From Thiomicrospira aerophila AL3 (GTDB lineage Bacteria; Pseudomonadota; Gammaproteobacteria; Thiomicrospirales; Thiomicrospiraceae): a stretch of 64,000 nt of DNA. The stretch spans positions 620,001 to 684,000 of the forward strand of contig NZ_CP007030.1 of assembly GCF_000227665.2 (NCBI RefSeq), given 5' to 3'. A model generated the notes under the pieces. That model made no database searches, had not been told where the DNA came from, and was given only the letters and a program-made list of their open reading frames with translations. This document shows, piece after piece, positions 18,817 to 27,723 of this stretch (within the stretch, counting starts at the first letter, position 1; each line of letters starts with the position of its first letter). A program made the position numbers and the translations under genes.

Positions 18817-21015
18817 ATGAAATTTTTTGCGACCGCGCCAAACGGGTTATCTGAGTTATTAAAAGAAGAGTTACAAGCCTTAGGCGCGCAAGCGGTCAAA
18901 GCACAACCCCGCGGTGTCAGCTTTGAGGGTGGATTAATTGATGGCTATCGTGCCTGTTTATGGTCACGCCTGGCCAATCATGTGTATTTAGTCCTGTTGG
19001 AAACCGAGCTGGATACCCAAGAAGATCTGTATGCCAGCGTTCGCGCAATAGACTGGTCATGCCATATGACCGAAGATCATAGTTTTTCGATTTCGTTTAC
19101 CGGCAAAGGCATGGGAATTGAGCATACCCACTTTGGCGCGCTCAAAATCAAGGATGCGTTGGTCGATTATTTCCGCGATAACACCGGCCATCGTCCGGCG
19201 GTAGATCGTGATTATCCCGATATTCAATTACACGGCCATTTAAACCGTAATCAATTTACCTTGAGTTTAGATTTGTCCGGTCATAGTTTGCACCAGCGAG
19301 GTTATCGTGAAGGTCAGCAGGTTAAGGCACCGTTAAAAGAAAACGTCGCAGCGGCGATTTTGATTCGCGCCGGTTGGCCGGAGTTGGCCGCGCAGGGCGC
19401 ACCCTTATTTGATCCGATGTGTGGTTCGGGTACGTTTTTAATTGAAGCAGCTATGATTGCATCGGATACGGCACCAGGCCTGGCTAAGGCGCAAGATATG
19501 GGCTTTTTATCCTGGTTAGGCCATCAGCGTGAGATTTGGGATGGCTTGGTCAAGGATGCGGTGCAACGTGAAGCTGCAGGCCTGGCAAAAATTCCAAAAA
19601 TCTATGGTTCGGATGCCCATGCGGGTGCGGTCAAAATCGCTCGTCAGGCGGTGCAGCAAGCCGGTTATGCCGATGTGATTCAAGTACAGGTGTTGGCGGT
19701 TAATCAAGCTCAACCTGAAGCCGATCTTCAAGTTGGTTTAGTAGTGACTAATCCACCCTATGGCGAACGCCTAGGCGAAGAAGATGAAGTCAAAGCCCTA
19801 TATGTGCAAATTGGCGAGATGTTGAAACGTCATTTTGTTGGCTGGCAAGCGGCCGTATTAACCTGCAATAAGGAGTTAGGACTCTATTTAGGTTTAAAAG
19901 CCAAGCGCGACCATGCGTTTTTTAATGGTGCAATGGAATGTAAGCTATTTCGTTTTGAGGTTGAAGAAGAGTTTTTCCGTCAACCCGCGCTTAAAGCCGG
20001 TGCGGATTTGGCCACAGAAGTTGAAATGTCGATGGCCGATCTGGCACAAAGCGAAGGCGCGCAGATGTTTGCCAATCGGTTACGCAAGAACTTAAAAACC
20101 CTGCGTAAATGGGCTGATCGCAATAAGGTGTTGGCCTATCGAGTCTATGATGCCGATATGCCAGAATATGCCTTGGCGATTGATTATTACCATACGCTTG
20201 AAGCCGGTGAATGGTTGGTGGTGAATGAGTATGCCGCACCGAAAACGGTAAATGCGGCGAAAGCCAAGCGTCGTTTGTATGAGGCGATGGCGGTCTTGCC
20301 AGAGGTGTTTGGCATAACCGCTGAAAAAGTGGTGTATAAGGTTCGCCAAAAACAAAAAGGTACAAGCCAATACGAGAAGCTCGAAGAGCGCAAAGATTAT
20401 TTTACGATTATCGAAAACGACACCAATGTGCGGGTTAACTTTACCGATTACTTAGATACCGGTTTATTTTTAGATCACCGCGATGTCCGTGCGTTGGTAG
20501 CGAAGCTCGCGAAGGGCAAGGATTTACTGAACCTGTTTTGTTATACCGCCACCGCGACCGCACAAGCGGCGGTGGCGGGCGCTAAAAACTCGTTGAGTGT
20601 CGATATGTCGAAAACCTATCTTTATTGGGCCAAACATAACTTTATGACCAACAATATTGACTTGCGCCATCATCAATTGCTACAAGAGGATGTGGTCGCT
20701 TGGTTAAAAAATCCGCCCAAAATGGAACCGTTTGATGTCATTTTTCTTGATCCGCCTTCATTCTCGACTTCCAAGCGGATGGAAGGGGTGTTGGATATTC
20801 AACGTGATCATGTTGAGTTGATTGAGCAGGCCGGTGCGTTATTAGCCGAAGGTGGTGTGTTGGTGTTTTCGAATAACATGCAGAAGTTTAAACTCGATAC
20901 CGAGGCGTTAAGTGACTGGCAGATTGAAGATATCACCCGTAAAACCCTGCCGGAAGATTTTAAACGCAGCCCGAAAATTCACCAGGCCTGGTTGTTACGT
21001 AAAGTTGGGAGCTGA
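18817..21015 (+). CDS. rlmL: Fused 23S rRNA methyltransferase RlmL/RlmK
   Basis: Methylates 23S rRNA at G2445 (RlmL half, m2G) and G2069 (RlmK half, m7G). The 732 residues match the fused gammaproteobacterial form. The N-terminal part has a THUMP domain, then the SAM motif FDPMCGSGTFLIEAA and the catalytic NPPYGERLG. The C-terminal part has a second Rossmann methyltransferase with NLFCYTATATAQAAVAGA and FDVIFLDPPSFSTSKRM. GAAGGG is suitably placed before the ATG. The next gene starts 2 bases after its stop, so they are probably co-transcribed. Confidence 0.96.
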   Translation: MKFFATAPNGLSELLKEELQALGAQAVKAQPRGVSFEGGLIDGYRACLWSRLANHVYLVLLETELDTQEDLYASVRAIDWSCHMTEDHSFSISFTGKGMGIEHTHFGALKIKDALVDYFRDNTGHRPAVDRDYPDIQLHGHLNRNQFTLSLDLSGHSLHQRGYREGQQVKAPLKENVAAAILIRAGWPELAAQGAPLFDPMCGSGTFLIEAAMIASDTAPGLAKAQDMGFLSWLGHQREIWDGLVKDAVQREAAGLAKIPKIYGSDAHAGAVKIARQAVQQAGYADVIQVQVLAVNQAQPEADLQVGLVVTNPPYGERLGEEDEVKALYVQIGEMLKRHFVGWQAAVLTCNKELGLYLGLKAKRDHAFFNGAMECKLFRFEVEEEFFRQPALKAGADLATEVEMSMADLAQSEGAQMFANRLRKNLKTLRKWADRNKVLAYRVYDADMPEYALAIDYYHTLEAGEWLVVNEYAAPKTVNAAKAKRRLYEAMAVLPEVFGITAEKVVYKVRQKQKGTSQYEKLEERKDYFTIIENDTNVRVNFTDYLDTGLFLDHRDVRALVAKLAKGKDLLNLFCYTATATAQAAVAGAKNSLSVDMSKTYLYWAKHNFMTNNIDLRHHQLLQEDVVAWLKNPPKMEPFDVIFLDPPSFSTSKRMEGVLDIQRDHVELIEQAGALLAEGGVLVFSNNMQKFKLDTEALSDWQIEDITRKTLPEDFKRSPKIHQAWLLRKVGS

Positions 21016-21017
21016 AA

Positions 21018-23165
21018 ATGTTGATCACTTTATTTGTTATTACGCTATTGTTCTTGGTTATGGCTATTGCTGCTGTGATTTGGCAGCGTCGTCACCTAGT
21101 GAAAATAAAAGCCGACCAGCGCGTTTATGAGGTTTTATTTGAGCGTTTGCGAGAAGGGGTTATTTTTACTGACAAAGAACGGAATATTGTTAGAACCAAC
21201 CCAGCTTTTAGCAAAATCACCGGTTATGAGTTTGCAGAAGTGATGAATAAAAACCCCAATGTCTTGAGTTCGGGTATGCAAGATGCCAGTTTTTATCAAA
21301 AGGTCTGGGATGCCATTAATCAACAAGGTTTTTGGGAGGGGCGACTTTGGAACCGTAACAAGTCTGGCGAAGCCTATTTACAAAAAACCTCTATTATTGA
21401 TTTGGCTTCGTTGAATCATCCCAAGCTGGGCTTTATGGCGATTCAGTCAGACATTACCAGTCTGGTTACGCATGAACAAGAGCTTAATAAGTTATTACAT
21501 TATGATGCTTTAACTGGATTGCCTAATCGTTTGCAGTTAACCAAACATTTAGAGGTGGTGCTAAAAAACGCGCAGGCCAATAGCGATATGGTTGCGGTGT
21601 TGTTCATTGACTTAGATGGCTTTAAGACCATTAATGATAAATTCGGTCACGAAGTAGGTGACAAAGTCCTGATTCAAACAGCCCAGGCACTCAAAACAAC
21701 CTTAGGAGAGCATGCGATCGTATCGCGGGTAGGGGGTGATGAGTTTGTTGCGGTGATTAGTCACCTTAAAAATGAGCATTTGCTTAATAATCTTTTAAAC
21801 AGAGTGCAGCGTTCTATTAGCGAAGTGGGTTATAGCCAAGATGTGCTTCTTGAATTGTCTGCCAGTATTGGCGTTACCCTCACCCCTGAAAATCAAAGTG
21901 AAGCAGAGCAGTTAATTCGGCACGCTGATTTAGCCATGTATCAAGCTAAACAGGCTGGCGTGGGTTTTATTAGGTTTTTTGATTTAGATGAGGATCGCGA
22001 AACTAAACATTATCGTCGCATTTGGTTGGAAGTTGAAAATGGCTTTAAAGAGGGTGAGTTTGAACTTTTTTATCAACCCAAAATCAATATGCGCACGGGT
22101 GAAATTGTTGGGGCAGAAGCTTTAATCCGTTGGCATCACCCTCAGAAAGGCTTAGTTATGCCCGATAGCTTTTTACCCTTTATTGAGCGTAGTTATTTGT
22201 CAGAAACCTTGGACAAATGGGTGATAGTTCAGGCGCTTAATCAATTGAGTGAATGGCGGTCAATGGGGCTAGAGTGGCAATTGAGCATCAATATTACTTC
22301 ACGTTCATTGCAACAAGCCCATTTTGTGTCGAACTTGGCAAAACGGCTTAAAGAATATGGCACTGAATTGGCGCCTTATTTGGAGATTGAGGTACTTGAA
22401 ACGAGTGCGCTAGAAGATATGGAGCACGTCATTGCAGTTATTGGTCAGTGTCATGCATTGGGTATAAGTTTTGCATTGGATGATTTTGGGACGGGGTATT
22501 CGTCATTACAATATCTTCGCGACTTACCGGTTGATATCATTAAGATTGATCAAAGTTTTGTTCGTAAAATGTTGCATGACCCAAATGACTTATCTATTGT
22601 CGGCGGTGTGATCAGTTTGTGTCGTGTCTTCAACCGTCAAGTGATTGCCGAAGGGGTGGAAACGGCTGAGCACGGCGAAGTTTTACTATTATTAGGTTGT
22701 GATTTTGCGCAAGGATATGGCATTGCCCGTCCAATGGATGCAGGAGCATTAATGGTTTGGCAAGCCCAGTGGCAAGTAAAACCATTTGGTTTAGTGCATA
22801 ATCAAGCGATGTTTGGCCGAGGCGATACGAGCTTATTACGAGCTGAAGTGATTCATCGTTTGTGTGTTGATCAAGTCGAAGATTACATATTGGGCAAGCA
22901 CGAAGCGGCGCCTGATGTAAATTCGAAACAGTGTGATCTTGGTAAATGGCTTGGTCATTACAGCTTAAAACATGACCAAATCTGTCATGAGTTAAAGCAA
23001 GTGCACAGTGAGTTACTATTCACGGCAGCTGAACTCATTAAACTATGCCAAAAGGGACAGCAGTCTGCTGCACAAGACCAACTCCCTAAACTATTTAATA
23101 GGCGAGATGGTTTTATTAAAGTCATGCGCAAACTGCACAATGCTGTGGTAAACATAACCGAATAA
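21018..23165 (+). CDS. Membrane-anchored PAS-GGDEF-EAL protein with C-terminal CZB domain
   Basis: A 715-residue c-di-GMP enzyme. Residues 2-18 form one membrane segment. A PAS domain follows (about 37-150, YEVLFERLREGVIFTD). The GGDEF motif is intact at 239-243, but the I-site is absent (GEHA at the RxxD position). The EAL motif is at 367-369 in EALIRWHHP, with DDFGTGYSSLQYLRDLP and EGVET, so phosphodiesterase residues also appear intact. The C-terminal 105 residues look like a chemoreceptor zinc-binding (CZB) domain, with His613, Cys639 in CDLGKWL and His663 as probable ligands. Zinc control as in DgcZ is inferred. Which activity dominates cannot be told. Confidence 0.88.
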   Translation: MLITLFVITLLFLVMAIAAVIWQRRHLVKIKADQRVYEVLFERLREGVIFTDKERNIVRTNPAFSKITGYEFAEVMNKNPNVLSSGMQDASFYQKVWDAINQQGFWEGRLWNRNKSGEAYLQKTSIIDLASLNHPKLGFMAIQSDITSLVTHEQELNKLLHYDALTGLPNRLQLTKHLEVVLKNAQANSDMVAVLFIDLDGFKTINDKFGHEVGDKVLIQTAQALKTTLGEHAIVSRVGGDEFVAVISHLKNEHLLNNLLNRVQRSISEVGYSQDVLLELSASIGVTLTPENQSEAEQLIRHADLAMYQAKQAGVGFIRFFDLDEDRETKHYRRIWLEVENGFKEGEFELFYQPKINMRTGEIVGAEALIRWHHPQKGLVMPDSFLPFIERSYLSETLDKWVIVQALNQLSEWRSMGLEWQLSINITSRSLQQAHFVSNLAKRLKEYGTELAPYLEIEVLETSALEDMEHVIAVIGQCHALGISFALDDFGTGYSSLQYLRDLPVDIIKIDQSFVRKMLHDPNDLSIVGGVISLCRVFNRQVIAEGVETAEHGEVLLLLGCDFAQGYGIARPMDAGALMVWQAQWQVKPFGLVHNQAMFGRGDTSLLRAEVIHRLCVDQVEDYILGKHEAAPDVNSKQCDLGKWLGHYSLKHDQICHELKQVHSELLFTAAELIKLCQKGQQSAAQDQLPKLFNRRDGFIKVMRKLHNAVVNITE

Positions 23166-23187
23166 CCTAAAATCATAGAGGACGAGT

Positions 23188-24570
23188 GTGGAACAAGGAA
23201 TTCAATTTGATGCGGACTTAATTAAACGCTATAACCAAACCGGGCCGCGCTATACCTCCTATCCGACCGCGGTACAGTTTGACGAGTCATTCGGTATCGC
23301 CGATTATGAAGCCGCTGCTGAACGTTCAAACGCATCCGGGCGCGGGTTGTCACTGTATTTTCATATTCCGTTTTGCGACACCATTTGTTTTTATTGCGCC
23401 TGCAATAAAGAATGGACCCGTGACCGTAAAAAAACCACGCCCTATTTAGAGCGTCTGTTTAAAGAAATCGAATCGCAAGCCAAGTTATTTGATCCGAATC
23501 GCAAAGTGGAGCAATTACATTGGGGCGGCGGCACTCCGACGTTTATTAATCACGATGAAATGCGTCAGTTAATGGCGAAAACCCGCCAACATTTCAATTT
23601 GTACGATGACGACAGCGGCGAATATTCGATTGAAATAGACCCGCGTGAAGCGACGGCTGAAACGATTAAACTCTTGCGTGAACTCGGCTTTAACCGCATG
23701 AGTTTAGGGGTGCAGGATTTTGATCCGAAAGTGCAAAAGGCGGTCAATCGTATTCAGAGTGAAGAAGAAACCTTTACCGTATTAAACGCGGCGCGTGCCG
23801 AAGGCTTTTTGTCGGTGAATGTCGATTTGATTTACGGTTTGCCGTTTCAAACCCAAGACAGTTTTTTGCAAACGCTGGATAAATTATTAGCAGTCGAACC
23901 GGATCGTTTCTCGGTCTTTAATTACGCGCACATGCCCAGCATGTTCCCGACGCAGAAAAAAATGCGTGAAGAAGATATGCCGACCCCGGATCAAAAACTG
24001 GCGATTTTGCAGGCGACCACCGAACGTTTATTGCAAGCGGGTTATGTGTATATCGGCATGGATCATTTTGCCAAGCCGGATGATGAGCTGGCGGTAGCGC
24101 AGCGTAGTGAAACCCTTTATCGCAATTTCCAAGGTTATTCCACCCACGCCGATTGTGACTTGATTGGCATGGGCGCGACCTCGATTGGTTTGGTGGATAA
24201 CACCTATTCACAAAACCGCAAAGACTTGGAAAGTTATTATGCGGCGATTGATGCTGGCAAATTGGCGATTTTCCGCGGGGTGCATTTAACGGAAGATGAC
24301 GAGTTGCGCCGTAACGTGATCACGCGGTTAATCAGCCATTTCCATTTGAATTTTGCTACGGTGAATCAGCAATGGGGTATTCGATTTGACGAATACTTTG
24401 CCAAGGAATTGATGGCGGTACAACAGTTTGCCAAAGACGGTTTACTGACGCTGGATGCGCAGGATATTTATATTACCGCCAAAGGACGGTTATTGATTCG
24501 TAATATATGCATGGCGTTTGATGCCTATATCAAACCCGGTACCACCAATCGCTTCTCGAAAGTTATATAG
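23188..24570 (+). CDS. hemN: Oxygen-independent coproporphyrinogen III dehydrogenase
   Basis: Radical SAM enzyme that decarboxylates coproporphyrinogen III to protoporphyrinogen IX without oxygen in haem synthesis. At 460 residues it has full HemN length. The 4Fe-4S cluster motif is Cys63, Cys67, Cys70 with Cys72 beside it (CDTICFYCAC). The start MEQGIQFDADLIKRYNQTGP with RYTSYPTA is typical of true HemN rather than HemW. The start is GTG, with AGAGGA a few bases upstream. Presence of this enzyme indicates haem synthesis at low oxygen. Confidence 0.95.
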   Translation: MEQGIQFDADLIKRYNQTGPRYTSYPTAVQFDESFGIADYEAAAERSNASGRGLSLYFHIPFCDTICFYCACNKEWTRDRKKTTPYLERLFKEIESQAKLFDPNRKVEQLHWGGGTPTFINHDEMRQLMAKTRQHFNLYDDDSGEYSIEIDPREATAETIKLLRELGFNRMSLGVQDFDPKVQKAVNRIQSEEETFTVLNAARAEGFLSVNVDLIYGLPFQTQDSFLQTLDKLLAVEPDRFSVFNYAHMPSMFPTQKKMREEDMPTPDQKLAILQATTERLLQAGYVYIGMDHFAKPDDELAVAQRSETLYRNFQGYSTHADCDLIGMGATSIGLVDNTYSQNRKDLESYYAAIDAGKLAIFRGVHLTEDDELRRNVITRLISHFHLNFATVNQQWGIRFDEYFAKELMAVQQFAKDGLLTLDAQDIYITAKGRLLIRNICMAFDAYIKPGTTNRFSKVI

Positions 24571-24592
24571 TAAGTATTTTTAATTATTTTAA

Positions 24593-24639
24593 TTGCAAGC
24601 CCAAGTAAACTTACGTATATTATGTAAGTAAATTTACTT
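24593..24639 (+). promoter_or_regulatory. Promoter with overlapping repeat operators before the pilus operon
   Basis: TTGCAA (24593-24598) and TATATT (24616-24621) are spaced by 17 bases. AAGTAAACTTAC (24603-24614) recurs as AAGTAAATTTACTT (24626-24639), a perfect 14-base palindrome, with start-to-start spacing of 23 bases. A further inverted pair ACTTAC (24609-24614) / GTAAGT (24624-24629) brackets the -10. One copy is in the spacer and one at the predicted transcription start, the layout of a repressor site. Confidence 0.6.
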
Positions 24640-24650
24640 GAGTTTTGCTT

Positions 24651-26162
24651 ATGCGGTTTATTCGTCTTCGTTTCATTCATTTGTGCGGTATTTCTTGTTT
24701 AAGTCTTGGGTTATTAGGCGGCTGTAATACTACACCTCATCAGCTTAATGCTGATTTTGATTTGCCTAATACCGTACCGGCCTTTTCAACGCCGCAGGAA
24801 AAGACAAACGCTCTAGTCGATCAACGCCGCCAAGCCAGCTTAGCCAATAAAGAGCTTGTGGAGCCTTCGGTCACGCCCAGATACAGTTTGCACCTCCAAG
24901 ACCAGTCGGTTGCGGATGTGCTCCAACAGCTGGCTTGGATGGCAGATAAAGAGCTGGAAATCTGGCCTCATCAGGCACCGCCTATTAGTCTCAGAGCAGA
25001 TAATTTAACCTTGAATGAGCTATTACACCGTGTAGCGGTGGCGAGTGGCTTACAGGTGTTATTACAACAACAACGTATTATTGCGCGCCCTGATCAGTTG
25101 TATTGGCAAGCCTATCCGGTTGGCCTGCTCAATTTGCAGCGTTCTAAGGTTGATAACCTCGTTACCAATCTCAATATTGGGCAAGTGAGTTTAATGGCGG
25201 CGCAGCAAAACTCCAGCCAATCCAGTATGAAGATGAGCAGTGATACCCATATTTGGGGTAGCCTAACGAATCATCTTGCACAATTATTAATCAACGAACC
25301 TCTAGCTAGCGAACTTCCATTGCAGCAACGAGTGATGGCGCAACCTGAAGCGGGTCTGGTCATGGTGCTTGCCAGCTATCAGCAACAACAACAGGTCGCC
25401 GACTGGTTGGCCCAGCTGCAATCAAGAACCAGCCGACAAGTCTTAATTGAAGCGGTGATTGCTGAAGTGACTTTGTCACAAGACTATCAAACGGGTATTG
25501 ACTGGAGCCTAGATGGTTTCAAAAATCGTAGTGGTATGAGTCAAGTCAGCCATGACCGGATTTTTAGTGCTAGTTTGGGAGCGGTGGGCTTAGATGTGAT
25601 GTTGGGCTTGCGGTGGTTAGAAAATTTTGGCCAAGTTAGTGTGCTGTCAAGTCCGCGCGTTATGGCGCTAAATAATCAGCCAGCGATGCTTAAGGTGGTG
25701 GATAACTTTGTGTATTTTACGATCGGTGTCGTGCGCACGACTAATCAGAATGTGACTGAAGTAACCTATGGCTCTAATTTGAACTCTGTTCCGGTAGGGT
25801 TGATTTTAAACGTTCAGCCGATGATTACCGAGCAACAGCAGGTATTACTGAATGTGCGCCCCAGTGTGACACGGATTATTGGGCAGGTTCAGGATCCAAA
25901 CCCTGATTTAGCGGCTGTGGGGGTGAAAAATTTTGTGCCTTTAATTCAAGAGCGGGAAATGGAAACCTTATTACGCTTAAACAATCAGGAAACGGTGATG
26001 ATTGGTGGCTTGATTCAGCAACGCCAAGATGAGCAGCAGTCAGGTTTGTATGGCCTGGCGCGTCAACCCAGTACGTTGGCACGTTTATTTGGCTTGCAGC
26101 AAGCGACGCAAAGCAAGACTGAACTTGTGGTGTTGTTACGTGCCACCCTGGTGGAGGATTAG
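24651..26162 (+). CDS. mshL: MSHA-type pilus secretin lipoprotein (MshL-like)
   Basis: Outer-membrane secretin through which a type IV pilus would leave the cell. From the ATG at 24651 it has 503 residues. A lipobox LGGC puts the lipidated Cys at 25. An STN/N0-like domain follows (YSLHLQDQSVADVLQQLAWM). The C-terminal secretin domain has RQVLIEAVIAEVTLSQDYQTG, VLSSPRVMALNNQPAMLKV and the final block ETVMIGGLIQQRQ. A TTG two codons earlier is a less likely start. The domain order and size fit MshL/PilQ-like secretins rather than GspD. mshE follows with no gap. Confidence 0.85.
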   Translation: MRFIRLRFIHLCGISCLSLGLLGGCNTTPHQLNADFDLPNTVPAFSTPQEKTNALVDQRRQASLANKELVEPSVTPRYSLHLQDQSVADVLQQLAWMADKELEIWPHQAPPISLRADNLTLNELLHRVAVASGLQVLLQQQRIIARPDQLYWQAYPVGLLNLQRSKVDNLVTNLNIGQVSLMAAQQNSSQSSMKMSSDTHIWGSLTNHLAQLLINEPLASELPLQQRVMAQPEAGLVMVLASYQQQQQVADWLAQLQSRTSRQVLIEAVIAEVTLSQDYQTGIDWSLDGFKNRSGMSQVSHDRIFSASLGAVGLDVMLGLRWLENFGQVSVLSSPRVMALNNQPAMLKVVDNFVYFTIGVVRTTNQNVTEVTYGSNLNSVPVGLILNVQPMITEQQQVLLNVRPSVTRIIGQVQDPNPDLAAVGVKNFVPLIQEREMETLLRLNNQETVMIGGLIQQRQDEQQSGLYGLARQPSTLARLFGLQQATQSKTELVVLLRATLVED

Positions 26163-27722
26163 GTGGTGAGAGTACATGAAGAAGCACAACGCAATTACTT
26201 ACTACAACATAATGTGCTTAATGACGCGCAATTGGCTCTGACCGAGCAAGCACAGCAATTGCAAGGTGGTAGCCTGCTCGATAATAGTGTTAAGTTAGGT
26301 TTTTTAACCCGGGAGCAGGCCAGTTTTTACCAGGGGCAGCAACTCGGGTTAAGTTATTTAAAGTTGGCTAAGCTTATTCCAGACCCTGAAGCGCTCGCCC
26401 TGTTTGAACCGGTACTGTTGCGAAAATGGCAAGCGGCGCCCATTAAGTTGCAACAGCAAAAATTGACTTTAGGAGTGGTGAATCCCGATGATCTCTGGGT
26501 ACAAGATCAAATTGAACACTATTGTGCTTCACGATTACCGTCCCTTCAGCTTAACTGGGTATTGATTAACCGGGATGAGTTGCCGGATTTTCTTGCGCGC
26601 AGTTATCAATATCAGCGTGCAATTCCAGCGCTGATTAATGAGGCACTTGAATTATCTCCGCAGCAGGCGAGTCTTAATGATCAGGATGATTTTCGTCACC
26701 CGATTGTGCGTTTGGTGGATAGCTTGTTAAGTGAGGCAGTCAAACAGGGCGCATCAGATTTACACTTTGAGCCAGAGCAGGCGTTTGTGCAATTACGCTA
26801 TCGTATTGATGGTTTATTAGTCTTGCAGCATTATCTTCCGAAGGTGTTGTGGTTACCTATTTTGGCACGTATCAAGATTTTAAGCGGTTTGGATGTCACC
26901 GAACAGCGGCGGCCACAAGATGGGCGTTTTGCAATGATGTTAATCGGCAAAGCCATTGATTTTAGGGTGAGCAGTTTACCTGGCGCTCAGGGCGAAAATT
27001 TGGTGCTACGCGTGTTGGATCAACAAAAAAGTGTCTTGGATTTGGCGGCCTTGGGATTAGATACGGCGCGCGAACAGGCGTTACGGCGTTGGTTAGCGCA
27101 ACCAGCAGGGGTTATTTTAGTTGTGGGGCCGACCGGATCCGGCAAAACGACCAGTTTATATGCGATGTTAGCCAGCCTGAATCAACCGGGTGTCAATATT
27201 ATGACGCTGGAAGATCCGATTGAATATCGCCTAATCGGTTTGCGCCAGACTCAAGTTAATAGCGAGTTTGGGGTTAGTTTTCAACAGGGTTTGCGGGCGA
27301 TTTTGCGGCAAGACCCAGACATTATTTTAGTCGGTGAAATTCGTGATGCCGAAACGGCTCGCTTGGCTTTTCAAGCTGCGATGACCGGGCATTTGGTGTT
27401 ATCTACCCTGCATTGTGACCGTGCCAGCCAGGCCCGTTATCGGCTAATAGATTTAGGGGTCAGTGAAACGGTGATGAATGAATGTTTAGTGGGGGTGATG
27501 GCGCAGCGTTTAGTCCGGCGCTTAGCACCGGAGCAGGCCAGTCAGGCTGACTATGCTGGCCCAAGTCAAGCTCGTCAATATGCCGGTCGGCAAGCTTTGA
27601 TCGAAATGGTGTCACGTTGGCCTAGTGATCAACAGCTCGGTGATTTTTTTGATCATGGTGCGCAATTAGTGGCTAATCAGCGTACTGATCAGGCTGAGTT
27701 GCAGCGGGTGTTAGGGGTATAG
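26163..27722 (+). CDS. mshE: Pilus extension ATPase, GspE/PilB/MshE family
   Basis: Hexameric cytoplasmic ATPase powering pilus assembly, about 519 residues. A degenerate MshEN-type N-terminal domain (about 40-130) precedes the motor. The motor has Walker A GPTGSGKTT at 322-330, the Asp box MTLEDPIEYRL, Walker B PDIILVGEIRD and the His box GHLVLSTLH. The tetracysteine zinc element seen in many PilB/MshE proteins after RLVRRL is missing; that stretch (EQASQADYAGPSQARQY) has no Cys. The start is one of two adjacent GTG codons (26163 or 26166), with GGAGG at 26153-26157. mshG follows after 1 base. Confidence 0.88.
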   Translation: MVRVHEEAQRNYLLQHNVLNDAQLALTEQAQQLQGGSLLDNSVKLGFLTREQASFYQGQQLGLSYLKLAKLIPDPEALALFEPVLLRKWQAAPIKLQQQKLTLGVVNPDDLWVQDQIEHYCASRLPSLQLNWVLINRDELPDFLARSYQYQRAIPALINEALELSPQQASLNDQDDFRHPIVRLVDSLLSEAVKQGASDLHFEPEQAFVQLRYRIDGLLVLQHYLPKVLWLPILARIKILSGLDVTEQRRPQDGRFAMMLIGKAIDFRVSSLPGAQGENLVLRVLDQQKSVLDLAALGLDTAREQALRRWLAQPAGVILVVGPTGSGKTTSLYAMLASLNQPGVNIMTLEDPIEYRLIGLRQTQVNSEFGVSFQQGLRAILRQDPDIILVGEIRDAETARLAFQAAMTGHLVLSTLHCDRASQARYRLIDLGVSETVMNECLVGVMAQRLVRRLAPEQASQADYAGPSQARQYAGRQALIEMVSRWPSDQQLGDFFDHGAQLVANQRTDQAELQRVLGV

Positions 27723-27723
27723 C

